Under the pieces are notes generated by a model. It had not been told where the DNA came from and did no database searches. It saw only the letters and a program-made list of their open reading frames with translations. DNA of 32,673 nucleotides, taken from Staphylococcus ureilyticus. GTDB taxonomy: Bacteria; Bacillota; Bacilli; Staphylococcales; Staphylococcaceae. Positions 15,214 to 23,021 of this stretch are shown here, piece after piece (the first letter of the stretch is position 1; every line of letters starts with the position of its first letter). Location: the NCBI RefSeq assembly GCF_002902235.1, contig NZ_PPRL01000122.1:1-32673 (forward strand), given 5' to 3'. Position numbers and translations under genes: made by a program.

Positions 15214-15320
15214 TGTTGATTAATTTCAAAAAAGACAGACTTCACCAATTTTGAAGTTAATCCTGAAAATTTGTTGCGAACGATTTGTAAAAATCTGCAA
15301 CTTTGCGCTATAAGAAACAT
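15198..15320 (-). CDS. Leader peptide of the ABC-F gene
   Basis: A 40-codon ORF starting MFLIAQSCRFLQIVRNKF and ending NQQSIRN. ATG at 15320 follows a perfect AGGAGGTG at 6 bp, so it is surely translated. The stop lies 43 bp before the ABC-F start, and the last five codons form one arm of the attenuator hairpin. Leader peptides with drug-sensitive translation precede many inducible resistance genes (erm, vga, msr, vmlR types). No known arrest motif is recognised, so the inducing signal is unknown. Confidence 0.75.
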   Translation of the reverse strand: MFLIAQSCRFLQIVRNKFSGLTSKLVKSVFFEINQQSIRN

Positions 15321-15498
15321 TACGACACCTCCTTTTATATAATCAATAAACATTTTACAATATTTTGTTTATTTTTTAAAGATTCATTTATATCACTTAT
15401 TAATATTAAATTTTCACTATTTTTACTTCTAGATTAAACAAACAGTATGCTATATAATAAATGGATGTGTGTAATTTCAATCTTTTGGGGGGAGTATT

Positions 15499-16584
15499 TT
15501 GAAGTATATTGAAGAAATACCTATTATTAGGTCTATTGCAACGCTATTTATTGTATGTGTTCATCTATCTGTTTCATACATAAATAACGAAAACAGTCTT
15601 AGTATGACAATTATTGCAGGGTATCTTAGCCAGATTGGTCGGCTCGGCACTCCTGTTTTTGCAGTTATTAGTGCCTTTTTATTAACACATTCTGTCTTGA
15701 AACGCGGTTTTGATTTAAACTATTTTGTAAAATCACGATTTACTAAAATATTTGTACCATATATAATTTGGACAACTGTCTATTTATACTACTTAGGCGT
15801 TGTTGAGGTAAACCTAGATAGTAATAAAAACTTTATAGGATATTATTTATTTGGAACTGGAAATTACCATTTATATTTTATATTAACCGTTCTTCAGTTT
15901 TATATTTTATTTCCAGTCTTACAAAAAATTAAAAAAGGCTTACCATTACTGCTAACATACGTTTTCTCTACAATACTCACTATATTCTGGCAATTGAACT
16001 ACGAACAATTTTCAATTGACATACCGGTCATAGGTACTTTTGTTATGAGTAGAGCGTTTATTTTCAATTGGATTTCTTATTTTATTTTAGGGATTGTATT
16101 CGCAAGATATTACGAGGAGATAAACATGGGTATTAGAAAATATAAAACCTTATTATTACCTTCTATTGTAGTCGTTTTTATTTCATTTTTAATATTTATT
16201 GATTTAGATCATTTCGTAACATCATCCCATCCAATGTTTTTACTATATACACCGTTTTTCTTAGCATTTTTAATTTATTTTTACCTTCTTATCAGAAAAA
16301 GTAAATCAATCATGAAAATACTAACTTTAATCGGTAATTACTCTATGGGAATTTATTTAGTACATCCTTTAGTAAAATGGATTGTAATGAAAATACCAAT
16401 TTTTGATAATAGGGATAGCTTTTTATTATACGGTATTTTATTTATTATTATAGTTACTATATCTGTAATAATCATTAATTTGCTTATTAAAATTCCGAAT
16501 GGAAACTATATCGTTCCAGTGCCTAAAAAGTCCAAAATCGTAAGTAATCAAACTAAATATTTTATTCATGAGGCAACGCATTAA
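15499..16584 (+). CDS. Membrane acyltransferase (acyltransferase 3 / IcaC-like)
   Basis: 361 residues, start TTG at 15499 after GGGGGGAG. About ten hydrophobic helices across the length. Start RSIATLFIVCVHLSVSY holds the family's conserved histidine in the first helix; NWISYFILGIVFARYYEE and GNYSMGIYLVHPL match the later conserved segments of acyltransferase 3 proteins such as IcaC and OatA. Such enzymes move acetyl or succinyl groups across the membrane to surface polysaccharide or wall polymer. It is divergent from the ABC-F gene and convergent with a glycosyltransferase. The polymer is unknown. A -10-like TATAAT lies near 15450. Confidence 0.85.
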   Translation: MKYIEEIPIIRSIATLFIVCVHLSVSYINNENSLSMTIIAGYLSQIGRLGTPVFAVISAFLLTHSVLKRGFDLNYFVKSRFTKIFVPYIIWTTVYLYYLGVVEVNLDSNKNFIGYYLFGTGNYHLYFILTVLQFYILFPVLQKIKKGLPLLLTYVFSTILTIFWQLNYEQFSIDIPVIGTFVMSRAFIFNWISYFILGIVFARYYEEINMGIRKYKTLLLPSIVVVFISFLIFIDLDHFVTSSHPMFLLYTPFFLAFLIYFYLLIRKSKSIMKILTLIGNYSMGIYLVHPLVKWIVMKIPIFDNRDSFLLYGILFIIIVTISVIIINLLIKIPNGNYIVPVPKKSKIVSNQTKYFIHEATH

Positions 16585-16613
16585 CTTAACTAATTCCAAT
16601 AAATTTTATAACA

Positions 16614-16659
16614 AAGAGGCTACTATAAACCAATACTTTCGGTTATTTAGTAGCCTCTT
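16614..16659. terminator. Bidirectional terminator between acyltransferase and glycosyltransferase
   Basis: AAGAGGCTACTA (16614-16625) pairs with TAGTAGCCTCTT (16648-16659), with additional AACC/GGTT pairing inside. It serves the two convergent genes. Confidence 0.88.
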
Positions 16660-16681
16660 AAATATATTCATTACTTCAATA

Positions 16682-18556
16682 TTACGATATTACTTCAATA
16701 AAATCTTTGTTTGCTGTTAAGTAATTTCCTTCTTGTGTGACTAATCGTGGTGTTGATTTATTAGTATAGGCAATATTAGCTATGTTAATCGTATCTCCAA
16801 CTTTAAGTGTTTCTAGTGGTTCATTTTTAAATGTTCTAGAGTTATACAACTTACAAACTTTTTTAATTTTAACTTCACTAGGAACCTCTGTAATATATTT
16901 GTGATGGTCATCCATGTTAATCTGTGTTACAAAATCTTTATTAGCAGTCATCACACTACCGTCTTCAAGAATTAATCTAGGTGTACCATTCGATGTGAAC
17001 TGAATGTCTGTCGGTACCACTTTTGTACCTGGATTTAAGCTCAAGAGCTGTTCTTTAAATTCAATGTCACGATATACATTTGTTTTTTTAAGCGTCATCA
17101 ATGGTTCTGAAGCCGTTAAGAAATATTTCCCTTTGTATTTTTCCCTCAATTTATTGACGAACTCTAACTTAAAGCTTTGTCGTTTCATTTTATAAATTTC
17201 ATTATTACTTGGGTAAGAAGCGTAAACCAAGGCGATATCATTCATTTCACCAAATTCGACACCGAGGTTAACATCTATCTCTTTCGCTTGCTTAAATTGT
17301 TGTTGATGAATATAAATGTTTTTATCTTTATACACATAATCAACATGATACGCGTTCGCTGAGTTATTAATTTCAACTAATTTCACACCATTGATTTGTA
17401 TATTTTCCGGTTTCAATACTTTAATCACTTCATATAATTCACCATTTAGCATTTGCGTCCCTTCATACACTGGATAACAACGCACAGGTGTGGGTTCTAA
17501 AACATCATAATTACCATCAATTTCCATGTAAATCGCATCTTTATTTATATAATAATGCCAATAACCATAAACAAGTGCTTCTGTAAGGTTTAAAAAGGGT
17601 TCTTTATCTTCTTGATGGTATAAAGTATACATAGCTATGAATTTTTTATTGTTAATAAATTCCTTCATATGATAACCAGATTCATTTAGTATATGTTCTA
17701 CTTCGTCAAAAATAGCATAGAACGTTTGCTTATCATCAGATTTTAAAAACGTTTTTGTATGCAATAACCTTCTAAAAAAGTCTACTTCCACCATTCTAGA
17801 TAACATCATCTTTTTCAGAGATTCAGATATATCCATATTACAAATGCGCTTGGTTATATTCACATTCAAATAAGCTTTATCTACCACTGAAGTCTCTTTC
17901 ACAAGTGATTGATTCTCATCGTATCTATTCACATGATAAGCAGGTATCGTAGACATTGTAATATTTTGAATCTTAGAAATAAGATCAATGAAAAATAATT
18001 TGTCCTCACCAAATTTCATATGTTCAAATTGAATCTGATTATTAATTACAATATCGCGTTTGAATACTTTGCCCGGTGGCCCTACCGCTCGAAAAATTTT
18101 TTCAATATCTTGTGGCATCAGATTTGATGCATCTTTATATGCTGTGAATCTAGCATGATACGTAATGCTTTTATTTGTATGTTTGAAAGTTTGTCCTAAG
18201 CCTAACTCTGCATCATCTGCATTTACTTTCTCCATAAACCTAGGAAATCCTTCTGTATCTAACCAGTCATCTGCATCCAATAAGGCGATATATTTACCCT
18301 TCGCCTCTTTAATACCTATATTTCTTGGTTCTGAAGGACTACCTGTATTCGTTGGTAGCTGAATTAATTTTATAAAATCATACTGACTAGCATAACTATC
18401 AATCATTGCTACTGAGTTATCTGTAGAACAATCATCAACAAAGATTGCCTCTAATTTTGATTGTTCCATATTTAAATTGATTAAAGATTCAATACATTTT
18501 TTTAAGAATGGTTCTTTATTATAGACAGATATAATAACCGAGACTAATTTATCCAT
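16682..18556 (-). CDS. GT2 glycosyltransferase with C-terminal DUF5776-like repeats, TarS/TarP-like
   Basis: 624 residues. N-terminal GT-A fold (about 1-230): VSVIISVYNKE, DDCSTDN (41-47), the motif SPSEPRNIGIKEAKGKYIAL and the metal-binding DADDW (94-98). This layout is that of wall teichoic acid beta-GlcNAc transferases TarS/TarP. The middle (about 230-470) is the helical linker and a beta-rich part. The C-terminus has two similar units (about 487-546 and 556-624) that both end in TPRL-(hydrophobic)-x-(E/D)(E/D)G-x-x-(M/L)TANKDF; this ending is the one I associate with DUF5776. Start: ATG after AAGGGGAG, 15 bp from the acyltransferase upstream, so one operon. Predicted to decorate a cell-surface polymer in the cytosol. 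Loss of the usual TarS trimer domain cannot be excluded. Confidence 0.85.
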   Translation of the reverse strand: MDKLVSVIISVYNKEPFLKKCIESLINLNMEQSKLEAIFVDDCSTDNSVAMIDSYASQYDFIKLIQLPTNTGSPSEPRNIGIKEAKGKYIALLDADDWLDTEGFPRFMEKVNADDAELGLGQTFKHTNKSITYHARFTAYKDASNLMPQDIEKIFRAVGPPGKVFKRDIVINNQIQFEHMKFGEDKLFFIDLISKIQNITMSTIPAYHVNRYDENQSLVKETSVVDKAYLNVNITKRICNMDISESLKKMMLSRMVEVDFFRRLLHTKTFLKSDDKQTFYAIFDEVEHILNESGYHMKEFINNKKFIAMYTLYHQEDKEPFLNLTEALVYGYWHYYINKDAIYMEIDGNYDVLEPTPVRCYPVYEGTQMLNGELYEVIKVLKPENIQINGVKLVEINNSANAYHVDYVYKDKNIYIHQQQFKQAKEIDVNLGVEFGEMNDIALVYASYPSNNEIYKMKRQSFKLEFVNKLREKYKGKYFLTASEPLMTLKKTNVYRDIEFKEQLLSLNPGTKVVPTDIQFTSNGTPRLILEDGSVMTANKDFVTQINMDDHHKYITEVPSEVKIKKVCKLYNSRTFKNEPLETLKVGDTINIANIAYTNKSTPRLVTQEGNYLTANKDFIEVIS

Positions 18557-18571
18557 TCAATTCTCCCCTTT

Positions 18572-19642
18572 TTAATCTACTAGGTTATTTTTATAACTTT
18601 GATAAAACGTATCATACTTAACGTTCCCAATGCCTCCTACTATATATTTGCCTAGTTTAAACTGGTTAAACACATAAGCAATGCATATTGAGAACGTAAT
18701 CGTTAATGTAAATGTAAATACGATATTGAATATAGGATGCTCATGTAATGTCCCTAACCTATGTACAATAAAGTAATGAATTAAGTATATTGAAAAAGAA
18801 TAATTACTGATTAAGATGAAAAATTTTGGTACATATTTAACATAAGACGATATTAGAAAGAATATTAAGATTATCATAGTAACATAGATTGGTGTATCAA
18901 TACGCTTAGAGTCCACTAGCGTTAACCAGCCCGACAAGTAATTGATCAGCGTTATGGCCGTCACTATAACAGTTCCTAACACAATGTATTTCGTATACTT
19001 TTGTATGTTGACCATCAACGTTTCATAATAATAACCCATATAAAAACCTAGTAAGAAATAACTAAGCCAACCTATGAATATCATCCAGCCCTCTCGTTGC
19101 CATAACCAATTTAAATACCAAGCCTCTGGTGCATCAACAAAAGTTCTGATAGCCCAAAATAGCATCGTGATAACTAATGAATATACGATTAATTTTAATG
19201 GATTAAGTTTTACTAAGTGCTTCGCAAATAATATATGTAAAGCATAAAATTGAAAAATAATAACAATAAAATATGTCAGCGTGCCTCCATGAAACATCAT
19301 AAATTGTACAGAATCTAAATATTCCATTAAATTATTAGGCTGCCCGTAGACATACGCTAAACCTAAGTTAATGATGATATATGGAATTCCTAATGTCAGC
19401 AACTTCTGTTTTACAAATCCTTCTTTAACCTGTGTCTTATACTGTTTCGCTAATAAAAACTCAGAAATAAAAACAAACATTGGTGTCGCGTATAATAATA
19501 GTAATTGAAAACCTCTTAATAAATAGCCATCATTGGGCATTTCAAATTTATAAAATGTTGTAGTAATTGTATGAATCATCACAATGCTTAAACAAGCAAT
19601 TGCTCTCATCCAAAAAATAATAGATGTATATACCTTCATCAT
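18572..19642 (-). CDS. Membrane acyltransferase (acyltransferase 3 / IcaC-like), operon with glycosyltransferase
   Basis: 356 residues with about ten membrane helices. Starts FWMRAIACLSIVMIHTI, with the conserved histidine, then LLLYATPMFVFISEFLLAKQ; IFIGWLSYFLLGFYMGYYYE is close to the same part of IcaC; ends with ISNYSFSIYLIHYF. Two ATGs in tandem; the second (19639) is better spaced from AGAGGAG. It lies 15 bp before the glycosyltransferase gene, so the acyl group and the sugar are probably put on the same surface polymer. It differs from the acyltransferase at 15499, so the two probably have different substrates or acyl donors. Confidence 0.85.
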   Translation of the reverse strand: MMKVYTSIIFWMRAIACLSIVMIHTITTTFYKFEMPNDGYLLRGFQLLLLYATPMFVFISEFLLAKQYKTQVKEGFVKQKLLTLGIPYIIINLGLAYVYGQPNNLMEYLDSVQFMMFHGGTLTYFIVIIFQFYALHILFAKHLVKLNPLKLIVYSLVITMLFWAIRTFVDAPEAWYLNWLWQREGWMIFIGWLSYFLLGFYMGYYYETLMVNIQKYTKYIVLGTVIVTAITLINYLSGWLTLVDSKRIDTPIYVTMIILIFFLISSYVKYVPKFFILISNYSFSIYLIHYFIVHRLGTLHEHPIFNIVFTFTLTITFSICIAYVFNQFKLGKYIVGGIGNVKYDTFYQSYKNNLVD

Positions 19643-19948
19643 TGTGCTCCTCTTTAGATTAATCTATGTATGTTCAAATTTTCGCAAATGTGAATTTATC
19701 ATTTTGCATGAAATAACGTGAATTATATTACAATGTTTTTTTGAATTCAAACATTTCTTTGTTTATGAAATCTATACTTAGAGATTTATTTATTAACGCT
19801 ACATGCTATGTCCTTATACAACTTTATAAATATATGCGCAATTACAATTTTTGTTTTTCTACAGAAAATCGGAAGATTTAGACTTCCCTTAGACTACCCG
19901 AATATGAATCTCACTAAAATATATAAAAAACCCCAACACGTATGGCAC
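19643..19948. other. Non-coding stretch before the IS3 element
   Basis: AT-rich, with no ORF of note. It should contain the promoter of the acyltransferase-glycosyltransferase operon (minus strand); I see no consensus worth naming. Confidence 0.4.
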
Positions 19949-19987
19949 TGAACCCATAAGGTGGGAATTTAATAAAAACACTATGTT

Positions 19988-20830
19988 CTAGGCTGCTAAT
20001 TCTCTGAATTTTATAGGGGATAAGTAGCCTAGTTTTTGTTGAATTCGATTATTATTATAGTTTTTAATGTAATTTTCGACAATATCTATTACAATTTGAT
20101 TAGAGCTATTGAGCTCATTGTTGATGTAGAAAGTTTCACACTTTAGCGAGGAATGGAAACTTTCTATCGGGGCGTTATCAGCTGGTGTTCCCTTTCGGGA
20201 CATACTTCTGATAATGCCTTTTTCTTCGCATAATTGATAGTAAGCATAGGATGTATAAACACTTCCTTGATCACTATGTAGTATGCAATTCTCAGGTATA
20301 TCAATTTGATTCAATGTATCATTTACTAAGCTTTGATCCTGTTTGTTATCTATTTTATACGCAACAATTTCTCCGTTATAAACATCCATAATTGAAGATA
20401 AATACAACATAGAGTTACCGAAAGGTAAATAAGTAATATCTGTTGTTAATACTTCCATTGGTTGACTTGCTTTAAATTGTCTTTGTAATAAATTATCTGT
20501 TTTATAATAAGGTTTACCAATCCTTTTTGACTTTTTAGGTCTAACTCGACAGTTTAGATTATTCTCCTGCATGATTCTCTGAATTCTTTTATGATTAACT
20601 GGTACTGAAGACAATTGATTAATCAAGGCAGTAATTTTTCGGTAACCGTAGGTATATTGATTGTCTTTACACAATTGAATGACTTTTTGCGTTAAGTTAT
20701 CATTTTTATCATTTTTGTGTTTCCATCTATAGTATGTTGATTTGGGTATTTCTAATACATCAAGTATCATTTTGACTGAATACCTATGCTTTAGTTGATT
20801 AACTAATTCTACAATTACTGTTGGTACCAC
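19988..20830 (-). CDS. IS3-family transposase orfB (integrase part)
   Basis: 280 residues read from a GTG at 20830, though normally made as an OrfAB fusion. Integrase core DDE: D131 in LTTDITY, D187 in LHSDQGS and E223 in PIESFHSSLK, spacing right for the D-D-35-E group. The N-terminal HTH_21-like part has YGYRKITALI. Complete and free of stops, so the element may be active. Confidence 0.93.
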   Translation of the reverse strand: MVPTVIVELVNQLKHRYSVKMILDVLEIPKSTYYRWKHKNDKNDNLTQKVIQLCKDNQYTYGYRKITALINQLSSVPVNHKRIQRIMQENNLNCRVRPKKSKRIGKPYYKTDNLLQRQFKASQPMEVLTTDITYLPFGNSMLYLSSIMDVYNGEIVAYKIDNKQDQSLVNDTLNQIDIPENCILHSDQGSVYTSYAYYQLCEEKGIIRSMSRKGTPADNAPIESFHSSLKCETFYINNELNSSNQIVIDIVENYIKNYNNNRIQQKLGYLSPIKFRELAA

Positions 20831-21129
20831 TTCCTTTCCAATTCTTTGTACTTTTTTAAAATATCTAATTCAATATCTTTTCTTTTATTCTCTAATTTTA
20901 ATTGTTCTACTTCTGAGAGCTCTTCCAGTCCTTTACCATAAGTATACTGCTTACCGACTTGTTGAGAAAATCTGTAAGTTTCCCCATTTCGATACCATCT
21001 CCACCATGTTTTCACTTGTGTTCTTTTTCTAATATTTAACGCTTCCATAATTTCCTTAATAGTATAACCAGCTTTTTTCATTTCAATAGTTTTATACTTT
21101 GTTTCTAATGAATACGACACTCTTTTCAT
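20815..21129 (-). CDS. IS3-family transposase orfA (DNA-binding part)
   Basis: 104 residues. Helix-turn-helix around YTIKEIMEALNIRKRTQVKTWW, then a leucine-rich coiled coil (ELSEVEQLKLENKRKDIEL) typical of IS3 OrfA dimerisation. It overlaps orfB by 16 bp; a -1 slip joins the two. ATG at 21129, RBS CGGAGGTG about 8 bp upstream but buried in a hairpin. Confidence 0.93.
   Translation of the reverse strand: MKRVSYSLETKYKTIEMKKAGYTIKEIMEALNIRKRTQVKTWWRWYRNGETYRFSQQVGKQYTYGKGLEELSEVEQLKLENKRKDIELDILKKYKELERKWYQQ
20851..20857 (-). other. Programmed -1 frameshift site (A6G)
   Basis: On the minus strand the orfA frame reads TTA AAA AAG, giving the slippery heptamer A-AAA-AAG. A -1 slip here leads straight into the orfB frame and gives the OrfAB transposase, as known for IS150 and IS911 relatives. 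Confidence 0.85.
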
Positions 21130-21137
21130 AGAAAAAA

Positions 21138-21178
21138 CACCTCCGTAGGATTCATTTTAATTGAATTCAACGAAAGTG
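21138..21178 (-). promoter_or_regulatory. Hairpin that masks the orfA ribosome binding site
   Basis: In the minus-strand RNA CACUUUCGU (plus 21170-21178) pairs fully with ACGGAGGUG (21138-21146, two to three G-U pairs), and the inner GAATTCA pairs with TGAATCC. The RBS GGAGGTG lies in one arm. In IS10 and IS50 such hairpins block translation from read-through transcripts from outside the element, limiting transposition. Confidence 0.65.
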
Positions 21179-21312
21179 TTTTTATTTTATTCCCATTATT
21201 TGGGGTCAGTTTAGTATATACATACGCATTGAGGTCATTAGCTTATTAAAAGAAATCTACTTATTAAAATTAAAAACTTGAAACGTGCTACTTTAGCAAT
21301 AAATTCAATATA

Positions 21313-22734
21313 TTATCCTTGATTTTCTGGATAGACTTGCTTGATTGCACCATTAAGTGCTTCAGCAAAATCATACATCGTGGTAGTCCAATTTTCTATT
21401 TTTTTACATGATGCTGTGCTAGTGTCTGCATCTTTGAAAAACGCTTTTCTTAAAGCGGTCGTTAGTTCTAATTGAACACCTGTGCTTTCCTCTACTTTAT
21501 TAATAAAATTAGCATTACTCAGCCCACCAAGGTATTCTGGCGGTATCTTCACTACAAATCCTTTAAGTTCAAGTTGACTTTGAATGGCGTCTCTAAGCGG
21601 TGATTGATAACCACCTAAGTATACGAGTTGTTCTTCACCTTGAGCACCATGTATTGAAATGGTAGCTGTTCGATCTTGAATCATCTCATGCAAAGTTGCA
21701 TCATCATAATTTGTAGATGTTACATGTAATTGGGTGTTGTTGGATGGACGTATCGCTTCAAATGAAAAATAATCAAAATCACCATTATTCGCCACTAGTT
21801 TTGTTAATTCTGAAGTCCCTTGTTCAATGTTCCCACCATGTGGTGCCGCTATCAACACTGATTTCCCGACATTTCGTGTATCTTTCTTCCAGTCGATACC
21901 TTCTGTCGTATCTTTGTATAATTCTGTCATAGACTTATAATAATCTTGTTTACGCGTTGCACTAGCTGTCTTTGTTTCCGTTTCTGGAGTTGCTTTTATT
22001 GTTTCTTGTGACTGTAATGTCTTATCTTGAATGTTCGTATTTTCGAGTTTAGGAGATACTGTGTTTTGGGATGCTTCATTTGTCTTGACTGGTGCGTTTG
22101 CTATTGTACTGGGTTGTACTGGTACAGATGGTGTAGGTACTGTCGATGGTGTGTTTGATTTTGTAGTCTGCGGCGTTGTTGTACTTGAAGCCTGAGTCTT
22201 TGTCGGTGTGCTCTGTGTCTTTACTGGAGTTGTTTGCGTTTTTGTCGATGATATTGTCGTGCTTTTTATCGGTGTACTCGGTTTCTTCGCTGTTGTCGTC
22301 GGTACTTTTGTTGTTGTACTTGGTTTCTTCGCTGTTGTCGTCGGTACTTTGGACGTAACAGGTGCTTTAATCGTCGTTGTTGAAATAGCTTTACTAACAG
22401 GTTTTTTTACAGGTACTGACTGCTTCGTCACTGGTGCTTTTTGCGCTATAGGTTTTACTGTTGCTTGTGTTTTTTTAGTCGTTACATTTGTAGCAACTTT
22501 TGTTGTCGTTGCTTTTACCACTGCAGGCTTTACTGTTTTCACCGTTGTAGTTGATTTAGTTGTCAAAGTCGTAGTTTTAGTTTTTTTTGTTACTGTTTGT
22601 GATTTTACTGTTGAAGTAATCGCATGTGCATTTTCACTTACTAAAGCAATCGTGCTAATCCCAATAGCAGTCGTTACAAGCCCTAGCACTAACTTCTTGC
22701 TAGAAAAAGTACGTATATTCGTATTCATTTTCAT
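21313..22734 (-). CDS. Secreted poly-gamma-glutamate hydrolase-family protein with a long stalk
   Basis: 473 residues from the ATG at 22734 (RBS AAGGGG), chosen over an upstream in-frame start. Signal peptide 1-38 ending ENAHA. Residues 40-260 are a Thr/Lys/Pro/Val-rich low-complexity region with a tandem unit KVPTTTAKKPST (129-140 and 143-153 or so). The C-terminal catalytic domain (263-473) shows APHGG (297-301) with H299 and E304, SIHGAQG with H362, and QLELTTALR with E423, the zinc-ligand pattern of phage poly-gamma-glutamate hydrolases (PghP, DUF867). It should cut poly-gamma-glutamate outside the cell. The target may be the cell's own capsule, a competitor's or a food polymer. No LPXTG or wall anchor is seen. 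Confidence 0.82.
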   Translation of the reverse strand: MKMNTNIRTFSSKKLVLGLVTTAIGISTIALVSENAHAITSTVKSQTVTKKTKTTTLTTKSTTTVKTVKPAVVKATTTKVATNVTTKKTQATVKPIAQKAPVTKQSVPVKKPVSKAISTTTIKAPVTSKVPTTTAKKPSTTTKVPTTTAKKPSTPIKSTTISSTKTQTTPVKTQSTPTKTQASSTTTPQTTKSNTPSTVPTPSVPVQPSTIANAPVKTNEASQNTVSPKLENTNIQDKTLQSQETIKATPETETKTASATRKQDYYKSMTELYKDTTEGIDWKKDTRNVGKSVLIAAPHGGNIEQGTSELTKLVANNGDFDYFSFEAIRPSNNTQLHVTSTNYDDATLHEMIQDRTATISIHGAQGEEQLVYLGGYQSPLRDAIQSQLELKGFVVKIPPEYLGGLSNANFINKVEESTGVQLELTTALRKAFFKDADTSTASCKKIENWTTTMYDFAEALNGAIKQVYPENQG

Positions 22735-22765
22735 TCTTTTCCCCTTAATGTTTTCTATAATTTTA

Positions 22766-22807
22766 ATAATACACAATGTTTTTTAAAATGCAATAATTAA
22801 ATTATTG
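22766..22807 (-). promoter_or_regulatory. Promoter and palindrome upstream of the poly-gamma-glutamate hydrolase gene
   Basis: On the minus strand TTGCAT (plus 22788-22793)-16 bp-TATTAT (22766-22771). The palindrome CAATAATTAAATTATTG (22791-22807) overlaps the -35 and could be an operator. The DNA is AT-rich, so chance is possible. Confidence 0.4.
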
Positions 22808-22938
22808 GTTAACTTAAGATTAATAGCTTATGACATTAGTAAAAAAATACTGCAATAAAGAAAAAAGTTAGTTATCACAAGTATATTTTGCCAAACAAAT
22901 GTCTATTTCATTATATTATTCCTATTCTCAAAAATATA

Positions 22939-22965
22939 TTGCCATACATAAAAAAAGTATATAAT
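22939..22965 (+). promoter_or_regulatory. Possible promoter of the serine-protease gene
   Basis: TTGCCA (22939-22944) and TATAAT (22960-22965) with a 15-bp spacer, shorter than the ideal 17. The start codon of the protease lies 57 bp further on. Confidence 0.4.
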
Positions 22966-23021
22966 ATTAAATAAATAATCTTATTTATTTTTTACACAAA
23001 AAAACAGAGGGGACAGATTAA

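Larger units (their letters stand above)
19949..21210 (-). mobile_element. IS3-family element, IS150 group
   Basis: About 1262 bp. The ends are imperfect inverted repeats: TGAACCCATAAGGTGGGAAT at the left (from 19949), TGACCCCAAATAATGGGAAT at the right (reading inward from 21210), both followed by AATAAAAACACT. It carries orfA and orfB overlapping in different frames with an A6G slip site. No target duplication of 3-5 bp is seen at the flanks. The relic at 6876-6984 comes from a related element. Confidence 0.88.

Noticed and set aside
18572..19642. icaC and an ica biofilm operon
   Set aside because: The acyltransferase resembles IcaC, but icaA, icaB and icaD are absent and the partner is a TarS-like transferase.
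22280..22350. Tandem repeats that might be a CRISPR or VNTR array
   Set aside because: Two units of about 39 bp coding KVPTTTAKKPST without spacers; an in-gene coding repeat, possibly variable in length, but not CRISPR.
22208..22786. 192-residue plus-strand ORF, hydrophobic and Val/Phe-rich
   Set aside because: Mirror image of the Thr/Lys/Pro stalk of the poly-gamma-glutamate hydrolase gene; long only because the repeats lack stops on both strands. No RBS.
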